Assembly (NCBI RefSeq): GCF_002101675.1
Contig: NZ_LQOY01000003.1
Location: forward strand, 1-43,426
Source: Mycobacterium gordonae
Lineage (GTDB): Bacteria; Actinomycetota; Actinomycetes; Mycobacteriales; Mycobacteriaceae
Direction of reading: 5' to 3'
Length of the DNA: 43,426 nucleotides
Both the position numbers and the translations under genes were made by a program. How positions within the stretch are numbered: position 1 is the first letter of the stretch; every line of letters begins with the position of its first letter. The notes under the pieces are model-generated. The model did no database searches. It had not been told where the DNA came from and saw only the letters and a list, made by a program, of their open reading frames with translations. Below are positions 15,954-24,824 of this stretch, piece by piece.

Positions 15954-17512
15954 GAACGCTGGAACCGCCCAACCGCCTCAAGATCGGGCTCATGGGCATC
16001 CTGGTGACGCTCCTGGTCATCGGGGTGGGCCAGAGCTTCACCAGTGTGCCGATGTTGATGGCCAAGCCCAGCTACTACGGGCAGTTCACCGACACCGGTG
16101 GCATCAACAAGGGGGACAAGGTCCGTATCGCCGGCATGGACGTCGGCAAGGTCGAGGCCATCAGCATCGACGGCGACCACATCCTGATGAAGTTCTCCAT
16201 CGGCACCCAGAGCATCGGCACCGAAAGCCGGCTCAACATCCGGACCGACACCCTGCTGGGTAAGAAGGTCCTCGAGATCGAGGCCCGCGGCAACCAGCCG
16301 CTGCGCCCGAACGGCACCCTGCCGCTGGGGCAGAGCACCACCCCGTACCAGATCTATGACGCGTTCCTCGACGTCACCAAGGCGGCCACCGGCTGGGACA
16401 TCGACACGGTCAAGAAGTCGCTGCACGTCCTCTCGGAGACCATCGACCAGACCTACCCGCAGCTCAGTCCCGCACTGGACGGGGTGGCCAAGTTCTCCGA
16501 CACGATCGGCAAGCGCGACGAGGAGATCAAGCACCTGCTGGCCCAGGCCAACCAGGTGGCGAGCGTCCTCGGTGACCGCAGCCAGCAGGTGGACCGGTTG
16601 CTGGTCAACGCCAAGACGCTGCTGGCCGCCTTCAACGAGCGCGGCCGCGCCATCGACGCCCTGCTGAGCAACGTCGCCGCCTTCTCCACGCAGGTCCAGG
16701 GCTTCATCAACGACAACCCGAACCTCAACCATGTGCTTGAGCAGTTGCGCACCGTCAGTGACCTGCTGGTCGAACGCAAGGACGACCTGGCCAACGGCCT
16801 GCTGATGGTCGGTGGGTTCCTGCCGTCGCTGAACGAGTCGATCGCCTCCGGACCGTTCTTCAAGGTGGTCATCCACAACCTGGTCCCCGGTCAGATCATC
16901 CAGCCGTTCATCGACGCCGCGTTCAAGAAGCGCGGTCTGAGCCCTGAGGACTTCTGGCGTAGCGCCGGGCTGCCGTCCTACCGGTTCCCGGACCCGAACG
17001 GCACCCGGTTCCCCAACGGCGCACCGCCGCCGGGACCGCTGGTCCTGGAAGGCACCCCGGAGCACCCGGGCCCGGCCGTGCCCCCTGGCTCGCCGTGCTC
17101 GTACACCCCGGCGGCCGACGGCATCCCGAGTCCGGCCAACCCGCTGCCGTGTGCCGGCACCAACATCGGTCCGTTCGGCGGTCCGGGCTTCCCGGCACCC
17201 CTGGACGTCCAGATGTCACCGCCCAACCCGAACGGGGTGCAGGACGTGCCGGGCATCCCGATCGCCGGGCGGCCGGGTGAGCCCGCGCCCAACGCGCCGG
17301 GCACGCCGGTTCCGTTGCCGCCCAACGCTCCTCCGGGCGCTCGCACCGAGCCCCTGGGACCGGCGGGACCGGTGGCACCGCCGTCGACATTCGCACCGGG
17401 GCTCCCCCCGGGTCCGCCGGCCCCGCCGGGGCCGGGGAACCAGTTACCGGCACCGTTCATCAACCCCGGCGGTTCGGGCGGTAGCGGCGCAGCGGGAGGT
17501 AGCCAGAATTGA
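15950..17512 (+). CDS. mce1C: Mce-family protein Mce1C with proline-rich tail
   Basis: A 520-residue Mce protein. Anchor at about residues 11-28 (IGLMGILVTLLVIGVGQSF), MlaD domain (about 35-115, YYGQFTDTGGINKGDKVRIA), helical region to about 330, and then a 170-residue proline/glycine-rich extension ending NPGGSGGSGAAGGSQN. This tail is expected to be disordered and exposed in the cell envelope. The ATG at 15950 overlaps the mce1B TGA (ATGA); an ATG at 15938 is in frame but less likely. The TGA overlaps the TTG of mce1D. Confidence 0.96.
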   Translation: MRTLEPPNRLKIGLMGILVTLLVIGVGQSFTSVPMLMAKPSYYGQFTDTGGINKGDKVRIAGMDVGKVEAISIDGDHILMKFSIGTQSIGTESRLNIRTDTLLGKKVLEIEARGNQPLRPNGTLPLGQSTTPYQIYDAFLDVTKAATGWDIDTVKKSLHVLSETIDQTYPQLSPALDGVAKFSDTIGKRDEEIKHLLAQANQVASVLGDRSQQVDRLLVNAKTLLAAFNERGRAIDALLSNVAAFSTQVQGFINDNPNLNHVLEQLRTVSDLLVERKDDLANGLLMVGGFLPSLNESIASGPFFKVVIHNLVPGQIIQPFIDAAFKKRGLSPEDFWRSAGLPSYRFPDPNGTRFPNGAPPPGPLVLEGTPEHPGPAVPPGSPCSYTPAADGIPSPANPLPCAGTNIGPFGGPGFPAPLDVQMSPPNPNGVQDVPGIPIAGRPGEPAPNAPGTPVPLPPNAPPGARTEPLGPAGPVAPPSTFAPGLPPGPPAPPGPGNQLPAPFINPGGSGGSGAAGGSQN

Positions 17513-19116
17513 GCACCATCTTTGACGTCCGCAACATCCGGCTGCCGAGGATGTCCCGGGCCACCGTCATCGTCGGGGTGGTCATCGTGGTGGTGGCTCT
17601 CGCCGCCGCCGTGGTCGGCTGGCAGCTCTACAAGAAGCTGACAAACAACTACGTCACCGCGTACTTCTCGGCGGCCAACGCGCTCTACGCCGGGGACAAG
17701 GTCCAGATCATGGGCATGAAGGTGGGCTTGATCGACAAGATCGAGCCGGCCGGCGACAAGATGAAGGTCACCTTCCACTACGAGAACCAGTACAAGGTTC
17801 CGGCCAACGCCTCCGCGGTGATCCTCAACCCGACCCTGGTGGCATCGCGCGCCATTCAGCTCGAGCCGCCCTACAAGGGCGGCCCGGTGCTGGCCAACAA
17901 TGCGGTCATCCCGATGGAGCGCACTCAGGTGCCGGTCGAGTGGGACGAGCTGCGTAACAGCATCACCAACATCATCTCGAAGCTCGGTCCGACCGAGGCG
18001 CAGCCGACCGGGCCGTTCGGTGAGGTGATCAACTCGTTCGCCAACGGCCTGGAGGGCAAGGGCAAGCAGCTCAACACCACCCTCGACAGCCTGTCGCGGG
18101 CGCTCACAGCGCTCAACGAAGGCCGCGGTGACTTCTTCGCGGTGGTCAAGAGCCTGGCGTTGTTCGTCAACGCGCTGCACCAGGACGACAAGCAGTTCGT
18201 CGCGCTCAACCAGAACCTCGCCGACGTCACGGGCCGGCTCGCCAGCTCCGACCAGGCGCTGGCCAGCGCGCTGCGACAGCTCGACAGCCTGCTCACCACG
18301 GTTCGCCCGTTCCTGGACAAGAACCGTGAGGTGCTGACCCACGACGTCAACAACCTGGCCACGGTGACCAACACGTTGTTGCAGCCCGAGCCGTTGAACG
18401 GCTTGGAGACCGCACTGCACGTGCTACCGACGGCCGCCGCCAACGTGAACCAGATCTACCACCCCGCCCACGGTTCGGTGGTCGCCGTCCCGGAGATCAC
18501 CAGCTTCGCCAACCCGATGCAGTTCATCTGCAGCTCGGTGCAGGCCGGTAGCCGGCTGGGTTACCAGGAGTCCGCCGAACTCTGCGCGCAATACCTGGCG
18601 CCGGTGCTGGACGCGATCAAGTTCAACTACTTCCCGTTCGGGTTGAACGCGTTCAACACCGCCGAGATCCTGCCCAAGCACGTCGCGTACTCCGAACCGC
18701 GGTTGCAGCCTCCGCCTGGGTACAAGGACACCACCGTCCCCGGCATCTGGGTGCCGGACACCCCGACGTCGCACAAGAACACCCAGCCGGGCTGGATCGT
18801 GGCACCGGGCATGCAGGGCCAGCAGGTCGGTCCCATCACGGCGGGCCTGATGACCCCCGAGTCGCTGGCCGAACTGATGGGTGGACCCGACATTCAGCCG
18901 GTCCAGTCCACCCTGCAGACACCGCCCGGGCCGCCCAACGCGTACGACGAGTACCCGGTGCTGCCGCCCATCGGCCTGCAGGCGCAGGTACCGGTGCCGC
19001 CTCCGGCGCCGGGTCCGAACGTGATCCCCGGACCGGTCGCCCCGACACCGGCGGCACCCGGACCGGCCGCAGCGGTCGGCGCACCGCTACCAGCTGAGGT
19101 AGGAGGGGGTCAGTGA
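17509..19116 (+). CDS. mce1D: Mce-family protein Mce1D
   Basis: A 535-residue Mce protein. It starts at a TTG that overlaps the mce1C stop (TTGA). Anchor at about residues 18-38 (VIVGVVIVVVALAAAVVGWQ), MlaD domain with VTAYFSAANALYAGDKVQIM and GMKVGLIDKIEP, a long helical region, and a proline-rich end (VPVPPPAPGPNVIPGPVAPT). Three cysteines cluster around residues 342-365. The GTG of mce1E lies in its last codons (GTGA overlap). Confidence 0.96.
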   Translation: MSTIFDVRNIRLPRMSRATVIVGVVIVVVALAAAVVGWQLYKKLTNNYVTAYFSAANALYAGDKVQIMGMKVGLIDKIEPAGDKMKVTFHYENQYKVPANASAVILNPTLVASRAIQLEPPYKGGPVLANNAVIPMERTQVPVEWDELRNSITNIISKLGPTEAQPTGPFGEVINSFANGLEGKGKQLNTTLDSLSRALTALNEGRGDFFAVVKSLALFVNALHQDDKQFVALNQNLADVTGRLASSDQALASALRQLDSLLTTVRPFLDKNREVLTHDVNNLATVTNTLLQPEPLNGLETALHVLPTAAANVNQIYHPAHGSVVAVPEITSFANPMQFICSSVQAGSRLGYQESAELCAQYLAPVLDAIKFNYFPFGLNAFNTAEILPKHVAYSEPRLQPPPGYKDTTVPGIWVPDTPTSHKNTQPGWIVAPGMQGQQVGPITAGLMTPESLAELMGGPDIQPVQSTLQTPPGPPNAYDEYPVLPPIGLQAQVPVPPPAPGPNVIPGPVAPTPAAPGPAAAVGAPLPAEVGGGQ

Positions 19117-20279
19117 TAGGGCTGCTTCGCAGGGTTCGCCGCGGCACCTGGCATGTGCTGGTGCTGTCGATGGCCACCCTGATGCTGAGTTCCTGTGGCT
19201 GGAAAGGCATCTCGCAGGTCGCGATTCCCGGAGCGCCGGGCAGCGGCAGCGACGCCTACACCGTCTACGCGCAGGTGCCGGACACGCTGGCGATCAACGG
19301 CAACAGCAAGGTGATGGTCGCCGACGTCGAGGTGGGTTCGATCCGCAAGATCGAGCTGCGAAACTGGATCGCCACCCTGACGCTGGGGCTGAAGAAGGAC
19401 ACCAAGCTCCCCAAGAACGCCATCCTGAAGATCGGCCAGACCAGCTTGCTGGGGTCGCAGCACGTGGAGCTGCTGTCGCCGGAGAACCCGTCGAAGGAAC
19501 CGCTGCGCAACGGCGACACCATCCCGCTGAAGAACTCGTCGGCCTACCCGAATATCGAGCAAACCCTGGCGGTCGTCTCGCTGATCCTGCGCGGCGGCGG
19601 CATCCCGAACCTGGAAGTGCTGCAGAACGAGATCTACGCGATCTTCCACGGGCGCGGCGATCAGATTCGCGGCTTCCTGAACCGGCTGGACACGTTCACC
19701 CGGCAGCTCAACGAGCAGCGCGATGACATCACCCATGCCATCGACTCCACGAACCGCCTGCTGAGTTATGTCGGCAACCGCAACGACGTGCTGGAGCGGG
19801 TGCTCACCGACTTCCCGCCGCTGATCAAGCATTTCGCGGACACCAAGAACCTGCTGATCAACGCCGTCGACTCGGTCGGCCGGCTCAGCGGTGCCGCTGA
19901 CCAGTACCTGTCGGAAGCCCGCGCCAACCTGCACACCGACCTGCAGTCGCTGCAGTGCCCGCTGCGGGAGCTCGGCCGCGGCTCGCCGTACCTGATCGGC
20001 GCGCTGAAGCTGATCCTGACGCAGCCGTTCGACATCGACGCGGTGCCGAAGATCTTCCGCGGCGACTACCAGAACGTGTCGGCCACGCTCGATGTGACCT
20101 ACAGCGCGGTGGACAACGCGGTGCTGACCGGTACCGGTTTCTCCGGCGCCCTGCGGGCCCTGGAGCAGTCGTTCGGGCGTGACCCGGAGACGATGATCCC
20201 CGACGTTCGCTACACGTCGAACCCGAACGACGCACCGGGCGGGCCGTTGGTGGAAAGGGCGGAGCGAGGCCAATGCTGA
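19113..20279 (+). CDS. lprK: Mce-family lipoprotein Mce1E (LprK)
   Basis: A 388-residue Mce lipoprotein. The signal peptide (RRVRRGTWHVLVLSMATLML) ends in a good lipobox, LSSC, with the lipidated Cys at residue 28, the usual feature that separates MceE from other Mce subunits. The MlaD domain follows (about 45-130, YTVYAQVPDTLAINGNSKVM). In the Mce1 complex the E subunit is thought to be anchored by lipid rather than by a membrane helix. The GTG at 19113 overlaps the mce1D TGA; the stop overlaps the start of mce1F by seven bases. Confidence 0.97.
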   Translation: MIGLLRRVRRGTWHVLVLSMATLMLSSCGWKGISQVAIPGAPGSGSDAYTVYAQVPDTLAINGNSKVMVADVEVGSIRKIELRNWIATLTLGLKKDTKLPKNAILKIGQTSLLGSQHVELLSPENPSKEPLRNGDTIPLKNSSAYPNIEQTLAVVSLILRGGGIPNLEVLQNEIYAIFHGRGDQIRGFLNRLDTFTRQLNEQRDDITHAIDSTNRLLSYVGNRNDVLERVLTDFPPLIKHFADTKNLLINAVDSVGRLSGAADQYLSEARANLHTDLQSLQCPLRELGRGSPYLIGALKLILTQPFDIDAVPKIFRGDYQNVSATLDVTYSAVDNAVLTGTGFSGALRALEQSFGRDPETMIPDVRYTSNPNDAPGGPLVERAERGQC

Positions 20280-21829
20280 CACCCTTCATCAAGCGCCAGC
20301 TGTGGATGTTCCTGACACTGACAGTGGTAGCGCTGTCCGTGCTGGGCATCTACTACCTGCAGATCCCGACCCTGGTCGGCATCGGGCGCTATGAGCTGAC
20401 CGCCAACCTGCCCGCCTCCGGCGGTCTGTACCCGACGGCCAACGTCACCTACCGAGGGATCACCATCGGCAAGGTCACCGAGGTGGAACCGACCCCGTTC
20501 GGCGCGAAGGCGACGTTGAGCATCGACAGCCGCTACAAGATCCCGGTCGACGCCACCGCCAACGTGCACTCCGTGTCGGCCGTTGGTGAGCAGTATCTGG
20601 ACCTGGTGTCCAACGGGAATCCGGGCAAGTTCTTCGCCTCGGGTCAGACCATCACCAAGGGCACCGTGCCCAGCGAAATCGGGCCGGCACTGGACACCGC
20701 CAACCGAGGCCTCGCGGTGCTGCCCAAGGAGAAGATTCCCAAGCTGCTCGATGAGACGGCGCTGGCGGTCGGCGGCCTCGGACCGGCCCTGCAACGGCTG
20801 GTGGACGCCACGCAGGCGATCGTGGGTGATTTCCACACCCAGATCAACGACGTGAACGACATCATCCAGAACTCGGGGCCGATCCTGCAGAGCCAGGTCG
20901 ACTCGGGCAGCGCGATCGAGCGCTGGGCGCGCAACCTGAACACGTTGGCCGCCCAAAGCGCCCAGGAAGACCAGCACCTACGCAGCGTGCTCACCCAGGC
21001 CGCTCCGACGGCCGACCAGGTCAACGAGGTGTTCACCGACGTGCGGGACTCGTTGCCGCAGACGCTGGCCAACCTCGAGGTCGTGTTCGACCTGCTCAAG
21101 CGCTACCACAAGGGTCTCGAGCAGGTGCTGGTGTTCCTGCCCCAGGGTGCCTCGATCGCACAGACCGTGGCCGCGCCGTTCCCGAACATGGCCGCCCTGG
21201 ACCTGGCCCTGGCGATCAACCAGCCGCCGCCCTGCCTCACCGGCTTCATTCCGGCCGAGCAGTGGCGGTCGTTCGCCGACACCAGCATGCAGCCGTTGCC
21301 GGTGGGGACCTACTGCAAGATCCCGATGGACACCCCGTCGAACAGTGTTCGTGGGTCGCGCAACATCCCTTGTGTCGACGTGCCGGGCAAGCGGGCCGCC
21401 ACGCCGCGCGAATGCCGCAGCACCAAGCCGTACGAGCCGGCGGGCACCAACCCCTGGTATGGCGACCCGAACCAGCTGCTGACCTGCCCGGCGCCGGCCG
21501 CGCGGTGTGACCAGCCGGTGAAGCCGGGACTGGTGGTGCCGGCTCCGTCGGTCAACAACGGGCTGAACCCGGCGCCGGCCGACCGGCTCCCGCCGGGCGG
21601 CACGCCACCGCCGATCAGCGACCCGCTGACGCGTCCCGGCACCGGCGCGGTGCAGTGCAACGGACAACAGCCCAACCCCTGCGTCTACACTCCGGGCGGG
21701 CCCCCCTCTGCGGTCTACAGTCCGCAGAGTGGTGAGCTGGTGGGGCCCGACGGGGTCAAATACTCCGTCGCAAACTCGATGAAAACAGGAGACGACGGAT
21801 GGAAGGAGATGCTGGCTCCAGCCGGCTGA
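20273..21829 (+). CDS. mce1F: Mce-family protein Mce1F
   Basis: A 518-residue Mce protein. Anchor at about residues 8-30 (LWMFLTLTVVALSVLGIYYL), MlaD domain (YELTANLPASGGLYPTANVT, TIGKVTEVEP), helical region, then a cysteine- and proline-containing C-terminal part (about residues 320-480: CLTGF, CKIP, CVDVPG, CRSTKPY, CPAPAARC). The paired cysteines suggest disulfides in the periplasm. The ATG at 20273 lies seven bases inside mce1E, and its end overlaps mam1A by 31 bases. Confidence 0.96.
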   Translation: MLTPFIKRQLWMFLTLTVVALSVLGIYYLQIPTLVGIGRYELTANLPASGGLYPTANVTYRGITIGKVTEVEPTPFGAKATLSIDSRYKIPVDATANVHSVSAVGEQYLDLVSNGNPGKFFASGQTITKGTVPSEIGPALDTANRGLAVLPKEKIPKLLDETALAVGGLGPALQRLVDATQAIVGDFHTQINDVNDIIQNSGPILQSQVDSGSAIERWARNLNTLAAQSAQEDQHLRSVLTQAAPTADQVNEVFTDVRDSLPQTLANLEVVFDLLKRYHKGLEQVLVFLPQGASIAQTVAAPFPNMAALDLALAINQPPPCLTGFIPAEQWRSFADTSMQPLPVGTYCKIPMDTPSNSVRGSRNIPCVDVPGKRAATPRECRSTKPYEPAGTNPWYGDPNQLLTCPAPAARCDQPVKPGLVVPAPSVNNGLNPAPADRLPPGGTPPPISDPLTRPGTGAVQCNGQQPNPCVYTPGGPPSAVYSPQSGELVGPDGVKYSVANSMKTGDDGWKEMLAPAG

Positions 21830-22575
21830 ACCCCATCAACGAGCACGATTCGGCGGGTACCGAGGCGAAGGACGAGGATTCGCAAGAATCCGAGGCCGCA
21901 GCCGACCCGACTAGCACCGAGGCGAAGGACGAGGATTCGCAAGAATCCGAGGCCGCAGCTGAGCCGACTAGCACCGAGGCGACGGACGAGGATTCGCAAG
22001 AATCCGAGGCCGCAGCTGAGCCGACTGCTGCTCCCGACCCGGCAGACGCCGAGGAAGCTGCCGTCGTCCGGGGTAAGTCCCGGGTGGGTCGCGGGTGGCT
22101 GGCCGGAACTGCGGCGGTCCTGCTGATCCTGTCCGGGGCCATCGCCGGCGGGGGCTACTACGCGCTGCGTTCCCACCAGGACATCGCGGCGTTGCAGCGC
22201 AACGATGCCGCGGCACTGAACATCGCCAAAGATTGCGTCGCCGCGACGCAGGCACCGGACATCAGCAGCATGGCGGCCAGTGAGCAGAAGATCGTCGACT
22301 GCGGCACCGACCAGTACCGCACCCAGGCGCTGCTCTACAGCAGCATGTTGGTGCAGGCCTACCAGGCCGCGAATGTGCACCTCAAGGTTTCCGACATGCG
22401 TGCGGCAGTGGAACGCAACAATCCCGATGGCTCGGTCGACGTACTGATCGCCCTGCGCATCAGCGTCTCCAACGACCAGCAGCAGAACCAGGAGACGGGG
22501 TATCGCCTGCGGGTTCGAATGGCGCCGACGGAAGGCACCTACAAGATCTCCAAACTCGACCAGGTGACGAAGTGA
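21799..22575 (+). CDS. mam1A: Mce-associated membrane protein Mam1A with repeat-expanded N-terminus
   Basis: A 258-residue Mce-associated protein. Acidic N-terminal region (1-90) built from three near-identical 19-residue repeats (EAKDEDSQESEAAADPTST), one membrane helix (about 100-122, LAGTAAVLLILSGAIAGGGY), and a C-terminal NTF2-like domain with two cysteines. Mam proteins accompany and probably stabilise the Mce complex. The ATG at 21799 has an AGGAG about 10 bases upstream. The GTG of mam1B overlaps the end. The acidic repeats should lie in the cytoplasm; I do not recall them in the M. tuberculosis protein. Confidence 0.9.
   Translation: MEGDAGSSRLNPINEHDSAGTEAKDEDSQESEAAADPTSTEAKDEDSQESEAAAEPTSTEATDEDSQESEAAAEPTAAPDPADAEEAAVVRGKSRVGRGWLAGTAAVLLILSGAIAGGGYYALRSHQDIAALQRNDAAALNIAKDCVAATQAPDISSMAASEQKIVDCGTDQYRTQALLYSSMLVQAYQAANVHLKVSDMRAAVERNNPDGSVDVLIALRISVSNDQQQNQETGYRLRVRMAPTEGTYKISKLDQVTK
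21862..22026 (+). repeat. 57-base tandem repeat in mam1A (about 2.9 copies)
   Basis: Units start at 21862, 21919 and 21976 with GAGGCGAAGGACGAGGATTC (third unit: one change, GACGGAC). Unit 3 is complete to about 22026. Copies 1 and 2 differ only near their ends (GCCGACCCG against GCTGAGCCG), so the array looks recent. The period is a multiple of three and keeps the frame. Confidence 0.92.
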
Positions 22576-23543
22576 CGGTGGTGGTCGAAAAGACCCGGAC
22601 CGCCGCCCAGGACCTGCCCGAAAAGGCCTTGGCGCCTTGGCGCGTGCGGGTGGGGGCGTTTTCGGTCGATGTGCTCGCCGGTCTGGCGGTGGCGATCACG
22701 ATGGCGCTGGTGTCCTTCACGCTGCCGCCGTACGGCGCGTGGTGGTGGGTGTGCATGGTCGTCTGCGGCCTGGCGGTGCTGGCGGTGCTGGTGAACCGGC
22801 TGTTGTTGCCGACGATCACGGGCTGGAGTCTGGGGCGCGCACTGTTCGGGATTGCCGTGGCGCGACGGGACGGGAAAGAAGTCAGCCCGTGGTGGCTGCT
22901 GCTGCGCGACCTGGCGCACCTGCTCGACACCGCGGCGCTGCTGGTGGGGTGGTTCTGGCCGCTGTGGGATGCCCAGCGCCGCACCTTCGCCGATATGCTG
23001 CTGGGCACCGAGGTGCTGCGTGTCGTACCCCACGAGTGGGCCGAGCAGGTGCGCAAGTGGACCGCGGCGGCGCTGGTCGCCGCGGCGGTCCTGTGCCTGG
23101 CCGGTGCCGGCATCGGCTACGGCGTCGTCTACGCCCGCGCCCAGGCCACCGACCGGACCCGTGCCGAGATTTCGACGCAGGGACCCAAGATCGTCGCCCA
23201 GATGCTGACCTACGACCCGAAGAATCTGCACGACGATTTCGCCCGCGCCCTGAACCTGACCACCGACAGATATCGCCACGATCTGGCGGCTCAGCAGGAG
23301 GTGGTCCAGAAGGGCCACCCCGTCATCAACGAGTACTGGGGCTCCACCAACTCTGTCCTGGCCGCCACCCCGAACAGCGCGACGATGCTGCTGTTCCTGC
23401 AGGGGCGACGCGGCGAGGGGCCGGACGTCCGCTACATCACTGCCAGCGTCCGGGTGAAGTTCATCAGGAGCGGCGACGGTCGCTGGCTGGTGGACGACCT
23501 GACGGTGCTGGCCAAGCCCAAACCCGCGGGAGAAGGCAAATGA
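22572..23543 (+). CDS. mam1B: RDD-family Mce-associated membrane protein Mam1B
   Basis: A 323-residue protein. The N-terminal RDD-type domain (about residues 20-150) has membrane helices such as VDVLAGLAVAITMALVSFTL and VCMVVCGLAVLAVLV, the Arg-containing GRALFGIAVARRDG and a final DAQRRTFADMLLGT. A further helix at about 160-180 (AAALVAAAVLCLAGAGIGYG) leads to a periplasmic NTF2-like domain. This is the mycobacterial Rv0176 architecture. The GTG at 22572 overlaps the mam1A TGA, and its own TGA overlaps the ATG of mam1C. Confidence 0.93.
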   Translation: MTVVVEKTRTAAQDLPEKALAPWRVRVGAFSVDVLAGLAVAITMALVSFTLPPYGAWWWVCMVVCGLAVLAVLVNRLLLPTITGWSLGRALFGIAVARRDGKEVSPWWLLLRDLAHLLDTAALLVGWFWPLWDAQRRTFADMLLGTEVLRVVPHEWAEQVRKWTAAALVAAAVLCLAGAGIGYGVVYARAQATDRTRAEISTQGPKIVAQMLTYDPKNLHDDFARALNLTTDRYRHDLAAQQEVVQKGHPVINEYWGSTNSVLAATPNSATMLLFLQGRRGEGPDVRYITASVRVKFIRSGDGRWLVDDLTVLAKPKPAGEGK

Positions 23544-24091
23544 GCCCCCGCCGCAAGTTCGAACCCGGCGAGGACTCGCTCCTGGTCCCGCAGTCCATTC
23601 CGCCGAGAAGGTGGACACTGCCGCTGGTTTCCTCGATCGCATCGGTGGTGATGGTGGCGGCGATCGCGTTGTCCACCTTCATGCTGGTCGACCATCAGTC
23701 CCGGGACCGGACCGCGGAGCGCGAAGCGCAGGCGGTCAACTACGTCAAGTGGTTCATGACGGGGTTCACCTCGATCGACCCGTTCCACGCCAACGAATAC
23801 ATCGATCGGGTGCTGGCGCAGGCGACGGGTGACTTCGCCAAGCAGTACACCGACAAGGCCAACGAGATCCTGTTGCAGGTCGCCCGCGCGGAGCGTTCGA
23901 CCGGGACGGTGCTGGAAGCGGGCGTGGAACGCTGGAACGACGACGGCAGCGTGACCGTGCTGGTCGCGACCGACGTCACCTCCAAGACGCCGGACGGAAA
24001 ACAGGTCTTCGAGAACACCAACCGTTGGTCGGCGACCGCTACGCAGGAAGGGAATCAGTGGAAGATCAGCAACCTGCAGCAGGTGATCTGA
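23540..24091 (+). CDS. mam1C: Mce-associated membrane protein Mam1C
   Basis: A 183-residue protein with a basic N-terminus (MSPRRKFEPGED), one membrane helix (about residues 27-50, LPLVSSIASVVMVAAIALST) and an exported NTF2-like domain (about 60-183). The frame is open upstream through mam1B, but the ATG at 23540 overlaps the mam1B stop (ATGA) and gives the expected length. It overlaps mam1D by 34 bases. Confidence 0.92.
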   Translation: MSPRRKFEPGEDSLLVPQSIPPRRWTLPLVSSIASVVMVAAIALSTFMLVDHQSRDRTAEREAQAVNYVKWFMTGFTSIDPFHANEYIDRVLAQATGDFAKQYTDKANEILLQVARAERSTGTVLEAGVERWNDDGSVTVLVATDVTSKTPDGKQVFENTNRWSATATQEGNQWKISNLQQVI

Positions 24092-24819
24092 CCGAAACCG
24101 CCGAAACCGCGGTAACCCCAGAAACCGACGCGACCGCCGAGACCGGCGAGACCGCCGAGCCGGTGGCGGAAACCGAAGCGGCAGAGGGTGATTCACCGGA
24201 AGAGGGTGAAGCGGCCGAGGCTGAGGCGGCCGAGGCAGAGGCGGCCGAGCCGGTCAAGCAGACCAAGCCCGCCAAGCCCCCCAAGCCGAAGAGGAAGCGC
24301 AGGCCCGGCCGGCTGGCGGCCGTGGTGGTCGCACTGGTGGCGGCGTTGTTCATCGGCTCCTCGGCGTTCGCGGCCGCGATGGTGCAGCCCTACCTGGCCG
24401 AGCGGGCCACCGTCGAGATCAAGCTGAAGGTGGCGCGTGCGGCGGCCAATGCGATCACCACGTTGTGGAGCTACACGCCCGAGAACATGGACACCCTGGC
24501 CGACCGCGCGGGCCGATACCTCACCGGCGACTTCGGGGCGCAGTACCGCAAGTTCGTCGAGGAGAAGGTCGTCGGGCCCAACAAGCAGCTGAAGATCACC
24601 AACTCCACCGAGGTCACCGGCGTCGCGGTCGAATCGCTCGACGGGCCCAACGCCACCGTGATCGTCTACACGAACACCACGGCCACCACCCCACTGAAGA
24701 AGAACATCCCGTCGCTGCAGTACCTGTCGTACCGCATGTCGATGAAGCGGGAGGGTGACCGCTGGTTGGTGACGAGGATGACCACGATCACCTCGCTGGA
24801 TGTGACGCCGCAGCTGTAG
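24058..24819 (+). CDS. mam1D: Mce-associated membrane protein Mam1D
   Basis: A 253-residue Mce-associated protein. Acidic Glu/Ala/Thr-rich N-terminus (1-65, including EAEAAEAEAAEP), a Lys/Pro-rich basic stretch (KQTKPAKPPKPKRKRR), one membrane helix (about 86-108, LAAVVVALVAALFIGSSAFA) and an exported NTF2-like domain. The GTG at 24058 follows GGAAGGGA and lies inside the end of mam1C. The last gene of the mce1 operon; its TAG is five bases from the stop of the convergent lprO. Confidence 0.9.
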   Translation: MEDQQPAAGDLTETAETAVTPETDATAETGETAEPVAETEAAEGDSPEEGEAAEAEAAEAEAAEPVKQTKPAKPPKPKRKRRPGRLAAVVVALVAALFIGSSAFAAAMVQPYLAERATVEIKLKVARAAANAITTLWSYTPENMDTLADRAGRYLTGDFGAQYRKFVEEKVVGPNKQLKITNSTEVTGVAVESLDGPNATVIVYTNTTATTPLKKNIPSLQYLSYRMSMKREGDRWLVTRMTTITSLDVTPQL

Positions 24820-24824
24820 GCCGG

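Noticed and set aside
13588..20279. RGD tripeptides in Mce1A, Mce1D and Mce1E as integrin-binding sites
   Set aside because: The tripeptide is common in GC-rich proteins; in Mce1A it lies right after the membrane anchor, where it would be buried.
22637..23539. Long upstream extension of the mam1C frame through mam1B
   Set aside because: Alternate-frame translation of mam1B; low complexity and no similarity, while the ATG at 23540 overlaps the mam1B stop.
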